A stretch of 14,699 nt of DNA. It comes from Stramenopiles sp. TOSAG23-3 (Eukaryota; Sar). The translations under genes were made by a program, and so were the position numbers. Position 1 is the stretch's first letter, and each line of letters begins with the position of its first letter. The stretch covers positions 1 through 14,699 of the forward strand of contig LT642332.1 of assembly GCA_900128585.1 (NCBI GenBank), written 5' to 3'. The notes under the pieces were generated by a model that worked only from the letters and a program-made list of their open reading frames with translations, was not told the origin of the DNA and ran no database searches. Shown here in pieces: positions 8,265-14,699 of this stretch.

Positions 8265-9281
8265 CTATTCGTCACTCTGCTTTGCTTCAAAAATTGGCTT
8301 AAAATACGTTTGAAACGATTCGTAGCAAGCCATGGAGATTGCGGTCGCTGGGCCATGGAATGCCATCCGTGCTCCCACCCCCTTGAACAGGGCGGGCGCC
8401 CCTTCTACTTTTACAATCTGACCCAACCCGTGGAACAAATTTCTATACGGTGCGCCCCAGGGCAACCCAGACACCCCTTTGGCACCCGAGGGTACCGCAT
8501 TACCACCACGCTGCACCTGCAGTCTTAGTTTCACGAGATCGAGTGGGTTTGTCACGAAAGAGGCGGCCATGCCGGCAAATACACTGTTGGCCATGTGCTG
8601 AAAAAATGGGAGATCGTCAACGCTGTCGACGCCACGGAGCTGCAGTGATTTCTTCTTCATCTGCTCGTAAAACACAAAGTAAAAGGCCGAAAACGGGCCA
8701 AAAGACATCAGGGTCGCGCCGTAACCTTTGTACACGCCACGAATGCCTTCTAGTTTCCATATTTGCCGGACAGCGTCGACGTTTCCCTGGTATTTGGGGC
8801 CACCTACAAACGCTCCGTTGCTTGGGCCTTGGATTTGAAGCCTCTCCTTTGCAATGTCGACTGGGACAAACAGCACGCAGCTGAATGCTTCGGCGACCAT
8901 CCCAGATACAAAGTGTGATGCAGCAGGATATTTTTCAAAAAATTCATAGCGGCTGTTCAACCCAGCTTTTGTTTTTTCGTACGCACTCAAATAAAGGCAG
9001 AGGCCGGGTGCTCCTCCCACGAAGGCCACCCCAAACCCCCGGTACAGCCCAGCCAGGCCTTCCTTTTTCACCGTGCCCTTGATCACCTGAAGAAAATTAC
9101 TATATACACAACTATTGATCGCCCCAGCCCCACACTTGTTCTTTGCCTGGACTTGCAAAATAGCTTTGCAAGTATCCAGCGGGTGACAAGTAACACGTGC
9201 GACCATGCCCGCGGACGCAGACGCAAGAAGCATAGGCCACGGTGAGCCTGGAGGCCCGGGGTCTTTTTCAGACTTTGGCAT
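8265..9281 (-). CDS. Mitochondrial carrier family (SLC25) protein, substrate unassigned (338 aa)
   Basis: The ATG at 9281 is chosen; the open frame runs three codons further only through a TTG. The product has the threefold SLC25 repeat of about 100 residues. Odd-helix PxDxxK signatures occur at 34-39 (HPLDTCK), 140-145 (VPVDIAK) and 246-251 (NPLDLVK), each followed by an L-x-L/I-Q-V/I-Q segment. The matrix-loop EG...YRG/YKG/FKG motifs are at about 74-82, 178-186 and 293-301, and the even-helix YExxK ends are at 101-105 and 205-209; the third reads YESFQ and lacks the charge. Length is typical of the family. It should be a six-helix solute transporter of the inner mitochondrial membrane (other organelles are possible). 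The GPFSAFYFVFYE helix-4 motif is distinctive, but I cannot name the substrate. The gene converges with the giant gene and diverges from the NAAA-like gene. Confidence 0.93.
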   Translation of the reverse strand: MPKSEKDPGPPGSPWPMLLASASAGMVARVTCHPLDTCKAILQVQAKNKCGAGAINSCVYSNFLQVIKGTVKKEGLAGLYRGFGVAFVGGAPGLCLYLSAYEKTKAGLNSRYEFFEKYPAASHFVSGMVAEAFSCVLFVPVDIAKERLQIQGPSNGAFVGGPKYQGNVDAVRQIWKLEGIRGVYKGYGATLMSFGPFSAFYFVFYEQMKKKSLQLRGVDSVDDLPFFQHMANSVFAGMAASFVTNPLDLVKLRLQVQRGGNAVPSGAKGVSGLPWGAPYRNLFHGLGQIVKVEGAPALFKGVGARMAFHGPATAISMACYESFQTYFKPIFEAKQSDE

Positions 9282-10279
9282 GGCGCGCAATGCCTAGACG
9301 GTTCTGGAGCACGCAAAAATGTAGTAGACTACGTGGCGTTCGAATCGTTTCTAATCGTTGCGATATGTATGCGTTATGTTTGTAAAATCAAACCATTAAC
9401 TTTAAATAAATGTACAGTTATAAAATATATATTATAATACTATCACTTATAAAATATTGAAAAAAAAATAGGATAATAATAAATAATACATAAAATGATG
9501 ACATTGAAAAAACTAATACAACACTTGAATACAATAAGAATAAGAATATTTCTTCTTCTTTCTCTTTTTTTGTTGTTGTCAAATTCAACTCATCATCATC
9601 CATCCGTCATGACCAAATAATCAATAATAATAATATAATCTCTTCTTTCTTCTTTCTTCCTCCACCACACACGAACGAAAATAATACGAGAGGTAGACAG
9701 ACAGACGACAACAGCAATTTCTCAATAATAATTTTATATTTAATAACATAGAAATACAATACAAAAACAAGGTCATCTATTATATTTTATATTACAGGAT
9801 AAACCAAGTATTGTAAAAACCTTACTAACTACGGTAACTATTATGCAGGTAGTGTGATGGGCAATATGGTTTGGTTCGATTGAGAAAAATCCGATGAACA
9901 CATGAAGAACAACATTATTTATATAGTCTCTAAAATAATAATAGTTTGAATGGAATATTATTGTCATCTCCTTTGTTATTTAGTTATTATATTCGTAGTG
10001 TATTATTCCAATTATAACTGATGACTGATGACTGCTGATGAATGTTATTATTTTTTAAATTATTATTATTAAATATAATAATTATTAATTATTAATCAAA
10101 ATAACACAGATTATTAAAAAAGAATCATCGAAACAAGCCGCTATATACGATTTGATCCGCCGTTCTTTGTTTAGCAATTTAAAAAGAATAAGGTACTAAC
10201 GGACGAGTCTATTGATTAATGAGGTAAAAAAATTGATCATTTCACAGCACCGTATAGTTTTCTTCGCACTGGGAATACA
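9282..10279. other. Divergent intergenic spacer (putative two-way promoter region)
   Basis: About 1 kb separates the start codons of the carrier (-) and the NAAA-like gene (+). It is AT-rich with A/T-only stretches (for example 9418-9475 and 10045-10097), pyrimidine-rich CTT/TTTC tracts (9549-9570 and 9640-9662), CATCATCATC at 9590-9600 and a repeated AATCGTT near the carrier start (9343-9358). The last 130 bases before 10280 are less AT-rich and probably form the NAAA-like gene's core promoter and leader. No gene or structured RNA is supported; a GTTCGATT phrase near 9874 is not part of a tRNA. Confidence 0.6.
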
Positions 10280-11599
10280 ATGACACTCTCGCTTCCCCGT
10301 GTGGTCTTGCTCTTACTAGCCTCCTCGGCGCTATGCTCGTCTGCGCTGGTCAAGAAGGGCTCGTCCTCGTGGATTTCTGACAAGGCGCTGCAAGAGGCCA
10401 CCCTCGGGCGGACGTCAAAGTCGATCCCCCATTATAAGGTCAACCTGGACCTTGCCCCAGAAGATAGGTGGTTGGAAATTGCCTCGCTTCCCGCATACGC
10501 CGGCGCAGCGAGCAAAATAATCTCATACTTTAAAAGCGCTGTTCCGAAGAAACTCTTACCTCTTATATCCAAAATAGGAAAAGACGTAGAGCCTTACTTT
10601 GGCCCCGAGCTTGGAGGAGAAATGAATGGACTAGCAAGCGCGTTCAAGATTGACGTTGGCTACATTGTCGCGGTGAACTTGGTGATGCAGCTGGAATCCA
10701 TCGGAATAAATTGCAGTAGCTGGAACAACACCGGCCCCACCATCCCGGACGACCCAGGGTGCATGGACGTGGACCCGAAGCAAGACTGGTGTTACTGCCA
10801 CAAGAAAGAAAACCATGGGAAAATGTTCTCTATGAAATCATTGAAAGAGGCGTACGGGCTCGAAGATGACGGCCCAGGGATGTGCACGAGTGTCGTCGTG
10901 GAAAACGAAGATGGTACCATATACCACGGGCGTAATCTTGACTGGAACATTCCGGCGTCGCTGCGGGAGATGATCGCCGACGTAGATTACCAACGAAACA
11001 ACAAGACCGTGTTTACGGGGACCACCGTCGTCGGGTTTGTTGGCGTGTTCAATGGCATGAAGAGTGGCGTATTCAGCGCGTCCATTGACGCGAGGGGAAA
11101 AGGTGGGAAAATCTTGACCAACTTTCTCCAAGCATTGCTGCACAAAAGCAAAACTCCGTCGCAGCACTTGCGGGCAGTGCTTAGTGATCCAGGATCGGAC
11201 TCGTACGAGAATGCTGTGTCGATGCTTGCAAGCGGTCATTTGATCGATGAGAACTATTACATAGTGGGGGGCACGACGTCCGGCGAAGGATGCGTCGTAT
11301 CCCGGGGAAGGAACAAAGCAGTGGATATTTGGCGCATGAACACAACCAACCCGACCACGGGGTGGTGGAGATTGGAAACCAATTACGACCACTGGAACCC
11401 TACACCTAAAGCAGATGATCGACGCACACCAGGGAATGCCAACGTACTTAAAATGGGGAAGGGTGGGATAGGAGAGGACGGCAGTGGCTTGTTCAAAATG
11501 GTAATCACCCAGTGGCCGACCTTCAACCATCACACGGATTATACGGGCATTTACAGCGCCGATAAAGGGCTTTACAGATCGTATTCGTGGACGGACTAA
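10280..11599 (+). CDS. N-acylethanolamine-hydrolysing acid amidase / acid ceramidase-like hydrolase (439 aa)
   Basis: This family hydrolyses the amide bond of N-acylethanolamines (NAAA) or ceramides (ASAH1) in acidic compartments; the proenzyme cleaves itself before a cysteine that becomes the N-terminal nucleophile. Residues 1 to about 22 form a signal peptide. The predicted cleavage point and nucleophile is Cys202 in GPGMCTSVVV. Arg218 and Asp221 in YHGRNLDW stand at +16 and +19, the same spacing as the known catalytic Arg and Asp in human NAAA and acid ceramidase; Asn368 in ETNYDHW and Arg381 in ADDRR fit the remaining active-site residues. The second half looks closer to NAAA than to acid ceramidase. 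Sequons at Asn144, 149, 241 and 354 agree with a glycoprotein of the secretory pathway. Unusual is the segment of about 60 residues (141-200) with Cys145, 161, 171 and 173 just before the cleavage site, where the human enzymes have almost nothing. True substrate is uncertain. Confidence 0.93.
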   Translation: MTLSLPRVVLLLLASSALCSSALVKKGSSSWISDKALQEATLGRTSKSIPHYKVNLDLAPEDRWLEIASLPAYAGAASKIISYFKSAVPKKLLPLISKIGKDVEPYFGPELGGEMNGLASAFKIDVGYIVAVNLVMQLESIGINCSSWNNTGPTIPDDPGCMDVDPKQDWCYCHKKENHGKMFSMKSLKEAYGLEDDGPGMCTSVVVENEDGTIYHGRNLDWNIPASLREMIADVDYQRNNKTVFTGTTVVGFVGVFNGMKSGVFSASIDARGKGGKILTNFLQALLHKSKTPSQHLRAVLSDPGSDSYENAVSMLASGHLIDENYYIVGGTTSGEGCVVSRGRNKAVDIWRMNTTNPTTGWWRLETNYDHWNPTPKADDRRTPGNANVLKMGKGGIGEDGSGLFKMVITQWPTFNHHTDYTGIYSADKGLYRSYSWTD

Positions 11600-11636
11600 A
11601 CTTTGAGGAGATAATTTATTACTTTTTAATTTAAGG

Positions 11637-11689
11637 GTACGACGAAGCTAAATTTAATTACTTAAATAACAGCCAATTTTCTTGTTTTT
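11637..11689. repeat. Copy B of the inverted dispersed repeat shared with 8045-8103
   Basis: The core 11658-11689 (starting TTACTTAAATAACAGCC) matches the opposite strand of copy A at 31 of 32 positions, apart from a 10-base palindromic insertion present only in copy A. Similarity continues more weakly leftward to GTAC at 11637. It begins 38 bases past the stop of the NAAA-like gene. Confidence 0.6.
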
Positions 11690-11839
11690 TGTGCTTTTAC
11701 CTCAACGAATTATTTAATCTAGGAGTTAATTTTAGCAGTCGCAAATTAGATCAGTTCTACGATTGGGATAATCTTGAGAGTCTTAAAACATACTAGATAT
11801 CATTAGTTTTTTTTTTTTAATCTCTAGTAATTTTGAATA

Positions 11840-11960
11840 TGATGTTATAAAACATATATCGTATTACGTAATTTTTTTTTTAACATATCGTATGAATACA
11901 TGATGTTAAAAAATATATGTTGTTCTAATCTCAGTATCATAACATATGATTACCAGTACA
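11840..11960. repeat. Diverged tandem duplication, about 61-base unit
   Basis: Unit 1 (11840-11900) and unit 2 (11901-11960) both open with TGATGTTA-AAAA-ATAT and both close with AACATAT...TACA; the middle, a T-run in unit 1, does not match. By eye about two thirds of positions agree. The A/T bias makes part of this expected by chance. Confidence 0.4.
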
Positions 11961-12037
11961 CAATCCACGAATTTTAATATAATTTAAGAACATTGTTAAA
12001 TTCTTTTTTACTGAAAATTTATCAGGTTACCCTTTAC

Positions 12038-13807
12038 TTAACCTTGGGCCGAGGTTTCTGCTTTCGCTTTTGCGTTGTCTCCGACAGCCTCGGCTGCGGC
12101 ATCGTCGTACGCGGCATTGTGCACGCCCGTCACGGCCCTTCCAGAGCAATCACCGTTGGAGAGCTCCGCCATTCGTTTGAAGTCCGCGTCCCATTTAATG
12201 GCGGTCGCAGACGAACACGCAATGGAGGGCTCATACACCACTGTCTCGACAGCACTTTGCTGAGGGAAATGCTTGATAAATATACTTCGGTAGTAATAGT
12301 TTTCTTTTGTCATGGGCGTGTTATGAGGAAACAAGAACTTGGCCTGACGAAGCATTTGATCCGTCACCTCCCGCTCTGCGAGATCGCGCAAACTGTCAAT
12401 CCATCCGTATCCAACACCGTCACTGAACTGCTCCTTCTGCCGCCACAACACGTCGTGGGGCAAATACGGGTTTTCGGCGTCGTCAAACGCTTTCCTCAAG
12501 TAATACTTTTCCATCCGCGACTTCCCAGTAGAAGGATCTTTGCACATTTTCAAAGCTGGGTGCAGTGACATGGCCAAGCCCAGGAACTCTTTGTCCAAGA
12601 AGGGAACCCGGGCTTCCACGCCCCACGCACTGGTCGATTTGTTGGCTCGTAAGCAGTCGTATAGATGCAAATCTACCAGCTTCCGCACGGTCTCGTCCTG
12701 AAATTCTTGCTCGTTTGGAGCTTTATGAAAGTACAAGTAACCACCAAAGACTTCGTCCGCCCCTTCTCCGCTGAGGACCATTTTGACGCCCAGCGCTTTG
12801 ATCTTCCTTGCCATTAAAAACATGGGCGTTGCGGCGCGAATAGTGGTCGTGTCGTACGTCTCCAAGTGGTAGATAACGTCACTGAGAGCATCCATTCCTT
12901 CCTCCAGCGTGTAGGTAAACGAGTGGTGGCGCGTGCCTAAGAAATTGGCAACCTTTTGTGCTGCGGCAAGGTCAGGCGAGTTCTCTAGCCCAATACAGAA
13001 GGAGTGTATTTTCTCACCCCATTGCGCGTTCCCATTTTCTACTTCTTGCTTCATGTGCCGGCATGCCACCGATGCGACCAACGAGGAGTCCAAGCCCCCC
13101 GACAACAGAACGCCCCATGGCACGTCTGCCATTAAACGCTTTTTCACAGCCCCTTCGAATGCAGTTCTTAACTTCCCCAAGTCTTCCGTCGGCGGCGACT
13201 CCCACTGCTGTGGTAATTTCCAGATGGGAGAGTACCAAGTGGTAAAGTCGCTCGTTTTGGAATGGTAAAATGACCCTGGGGGGAAGCATTGGAAGCGTAC
13301 GCAAGAGTCCTTGATTGCCTTCAGCTCTGATCCGAAACAGACGCCCCCGTCTGCGCGCCAACCAATATACAATGGAATTATACCCATGTGGTCCCTGGCG
13401 GCAAAGTAAGTGCCGTCTCGTTCGTCGTATATTACAAACGCGAACATGCCGTCCAAATCATTTATAAAATCTACCCCTTTCTCAAGGTACAAGGGCAAGA
13501 TGACTTCACAATCAGATTTGCTACTAAACGCGTACGGTTTATCCAAAGATTTTTTCAACCGTACGTGATTGTAAATTTCACCGTTTACCGCAAGGGTGAC
13601 TTGCTTGTCGGGTGTTTGCAAAGGCTGGGACCCAGACTCTGGATCTACAATTGCTAGTCGTTCATGGGCAATAACCCCACGTGGGACCTGCTTCACACCG
13701 CTCCAATCGGGCCCCCGGTGGCGCAATGTTTTGGCCAAGCGAACAATAAGTTTTCTTAGCTCTTCTTTGTTCTCGGAAGCGTCGAAGATTGCAACAATGC
13801 CGCACAT
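12038..13807 (-). CDS. asnB: Asparagine synthetase, glutamine-hydrolysing (589 aa)
   Basis: The enzyme makes asparagine from aspartate, glutamine and ATP, probably in the cytosol. The start is the ATG at 13807, because it places Cys2 (MCGIVAIFD) directly after the initiator Met, as the N-terminal glutaminase nucleophile requires; the frame upstream is open for 43 codons but has no ATG. The glutaminase domain (1 to about 200) shows RHRGPDWSG, ERLAIVD with Arg50, NGEIYNH with Asn75, and SDCE with Asp99. The synthetase domain shows the ATP-pyrophosphatase loop SGGLDSS (236-242), SGEGADEVFGGY (346-357) and WGVEARVPFLD (395-405). The C-terminal part, with EPSIACSSATAIKWD and SGRAVTGVH, is of the E. 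coli AsnB/plant type. Length fits plant enzymes; the Ala/Lys/Glu-rich tail (about 568-589) is a small extension. No targeting peptide is visible. All key residues are intact, so it should be active. Confidence 0.97.
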   Translation of the reverse strand: MCGIVAIFDASENKEELRKLIVRLAKTLRHRGPDWSGVKQVPRGVIAHERLAIVDPESGSQPLQTPDKQVTLAVNGEIYNHVRLKKSLDKPYAFSSKSDCEVILPLYLEKGVDFINDLDGMFAFVIYDERDGTYFAARDHMGIIPLYIGWRADGGVCFGSELKAIKDSCVRFQCFPPGSFYHSKTSDFTTWYSPIWKLPQQWESPPTEDLGKLRTAFEGAVKKRLMADVPWGVLLSGGLDSSLVASVACRHMKQEVENGNAQWGEKIHSFCIGLENSPDLAAAQKVANFLGTRHHSFTYTLEEGMDALSDVIYHLETYDTTTIRAATPMFLMARKIKALGVKMVLSGEGADEVFGGYLYFHKAPNEQEFQDETVRKLVDLHLYDCLRANKSTSAWGVEARVPFLDKEFLGLAMSLHPALKMCKDPSTGKSRMEKYYLRKAFDDAENPYLPHDVLWRQKEQFSDGVGYGWIDSLRDLAEREVTDQMLRQAKFLFPHNTPMTKENYYYRSIFIKHFPQQSAVETVVYEPSIACSSATAIKWDADFKRMAELSNGDCSGRAVTGVHNAAYDDAAAEAVGDNAKAKAETSAQG

Positions 13808-13872
13808 TTTCAAGAGATTCTGGTCTGGTCGAAAGTATTTAAGGGAACAACTAACGATATGGATTTCTACAA

Positions 13873-13920
13873 AATTGTATAAATATCGAGAAGAATAATT
13901 GTATAAATATCGAGAAGAAC
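13873..13920. repeat. 24-bp tandem direct repeat, two copies plus a partial third
   Basis: Units at 13873-13896 and 13897-13920 differ only in the last base (T versus C); a third copy starts AATTGTG at 13921-13927 and then diverges. Each unit contains GTATAAATATCGAGAAGAA. The repeat ends 65 bases before the asparagine synthetase ATG, so it lies in its 5' UTR or core promoter. The TATAAATA word is read on the + strand, opposite to the gene; on the gene's strand it reads TATTTATA. It could be a duplicated regulatory site or a recent slippage product. Confidence 0.85.
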
Positions 13921-14140
13921 AATTGTGAAATTGCAACGATTTAAATGAATGGGAAAACGTAAAAGTAACTCTCTGACGAAAACAGTTCTAACAAAATGTG
14001 ACAAGGATTGCGAAGAAGAGGTCAATACAAAGAAAACAACAAAACATGGGGCTATAATATAATAATAATTAATAATTATACCCACCCACCTATTTGTTCG
14101 TAGCTGATGCTGTATTAGTAATATATTATAGTAGTAAGAC

Positions 14141-14178
14141 GAAAAAAGAAGAAGAAGAAGCGAAAAAAAAGAAGAAAA
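14141..14178. repeat. Purine tract with (GAA)4
   Basis: Almost pure A/G sequence with a perfect (GAA)4 at 14148-14159 and flanking A-runs. On the strand of the asparagine synthetase gene it reads as a CTT-rich pyrimidine tract about 340 bases upstream of the start. Confidence 0.7.
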
Positions 14179-14699
14179 CAACCAACAACATCAAAATAAT
14201 TCTGACGCACCAATATATTTTAAAATATATAAAAATTTTGTTGTGAGTGTTTGTACTTATATATTTAAATTCCCTATATAACAAATATAATATAAACACG
14301 AAGGGTGTTTTTATACAATTTATTATTATTGTCAAAAAAGAAGATTCTGATGGCGGTAGTAGAGACTACCAATTATTCTGCATTTATTTTTTAGTATAAT
14401 AGAGGAGGAGGAGTCTTCGTTCAGTTTAAATTTATTTATTTATTTGGACTATTCATATACGAATAATTAATATTTATTTCAGAAGAGAGATTTCAGAGAT
14501 GTGTCTTTCATTTTTCTTCTTCAGAGTTCGTTCTTTTTGTGATGAACGTTGCTTGGGCCGTTATAATTCAATGCTGTGATTATGTACACATATGCGGTGG
14601 GAATTAAATTTAATACGGTACAACGGAAGAGAAGAAAGAGGCACAGAGCTCTTTTAAAAATAGATAGTATTACAATGTACAGAGGACTATATCATCATT

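Larger units (their letters stand above)
11600..12037. other. Convergent intergenic spacer
   Basis: These 438 bases lie between the facing stop codons of the NAAA-like gene (TAA 11597-11599) and asparagine synthetase (TAA 12038-12040) and should hold both 3' UTRs. It contains copy B of the inverted repeat (11637-11689), T-runs at 11807-11818 and 11872-11881, and a diverged tandem duplication of about 61 bases (11840-11960). A TCTAGG...TTTTAG...GCAAA pattern at about 11718-11745 resembles 8130-8169 in the other convergent spacer, there in the same orientation. No gene is supported. Confidence 0.6.
13808..14699. other. Upstream spacer of asparagine synthetase to the right edge, no gene seen
   Basis: These 892 bases precede the asparagine synthetase start and are AT-rich and low in complexity. 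They contain the 24-bp tandem repeat at 13873-13920, (GAA)4 within a longer A/G tract at about 14141-14178, an A/T-only stretch at about 14051-14080, and TTTATTTATTTATTTGG near 14430. All frames are short and compositionally biased. The pattern matches the two divergent spacers, so the next gene beyond the window may point right, on the + strand. Confidence 0.6.

Noticed and set aside
9282-9290. Three-codon upstream extension of the mitochondrial carrier
   Set aside because: It starts with TTG; the ATG at 9281 gives a normal SLC25 length.
9865-9895. GTTCGATT phrase resembling a tRNA T-loop
   Set aside because: No matching T-stem, anticodon arm or acceptor stem can be drawn around it.
10838-11533. 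Minus-strand 231-codon frame inside the NAAA-like gene
   Set aside because: It is antisense to a strongly recognised enzyme with intact catalytic motifs.
13808-13936. 43-codon N-terminal extension of asparagine synthetase
   Set aside because: It has no ATG (it would begin at a TTG), it is made largely of the translated 24-bp repeat, and the catalytic Cys must follow the initiator Met.
1-14699. Tandem short repeats as a CRISPR array
   Set aside because: The repeats are trinucleotide microsatellites or adjoining duplications without regular spacers, in eukaryotic DNA.

Overview
The window is nuclear DNA of a microbial eukaryote. It holds a mitochondrial SLC25 carrier, a secreted or lysosomal NAAA/acid-ceramidase-type hydrolase with a signal peptide, an asparagine synthetase of the AsnB/plant type, and a 1894-residue multidomain protein with a coiled coil, paired CxxC motifs, a possible C2 domain and C-terminal ankyrin repeats. 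None of the five genes needs an intron, including the 5.7 kb one. Genes have balanced base composition, while the spacers are strongly AT-rich and full of short A/T, TAA, TTG and CTT/GAA tracts. This suggests an intron-poor unicellular protist, perhaps an alga or stramenopile-like lineage; the sequence alone does not fix the taxon.

Layout: spacer 1-473; hypothetical gene 474-1031 (-); divergent spacer 1032-2313; giant multidomain gene 2314-7998 (+); convergent spacer 7999-8264; SLC25 carrier 8265-9281 (-); divergent spacer 9282-10279; NAAA/acid ceramidase-like gene 10280-11599 (+); convergent spacer 11600-12037; asparagine synthetase 12038-13807 (-); spacer 13808-14699 with no gene seen. The strands alternate strictly (-,+,-,+,-). 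Divergent (promoter-side) spacers are long and microsatellite-rich; the two complete convergent (3'-side) spacers are shorter and contain related, inverted copies of one sequence block.

The genes do not form an obvious pathway: amino-acid nitrogen metabolism, lipid amide hydrolysis, mitochondrial transport and a probable cytoskeletal or ciliary scaffold are independent monocistronic units. The most notable items are the giant protein (apparently an undescribed architecture), an insertion of about 60 residues with four cysteines just before the self-cleavage cysteine of the NAAA-like enzyme, the shared block in the convergent spacers, and a 24-bp tandem duplication just upstream of the asparagine synthetase gene. 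I found no CRISPR array, tRNA, rRNA, transposase or virus-like gene.
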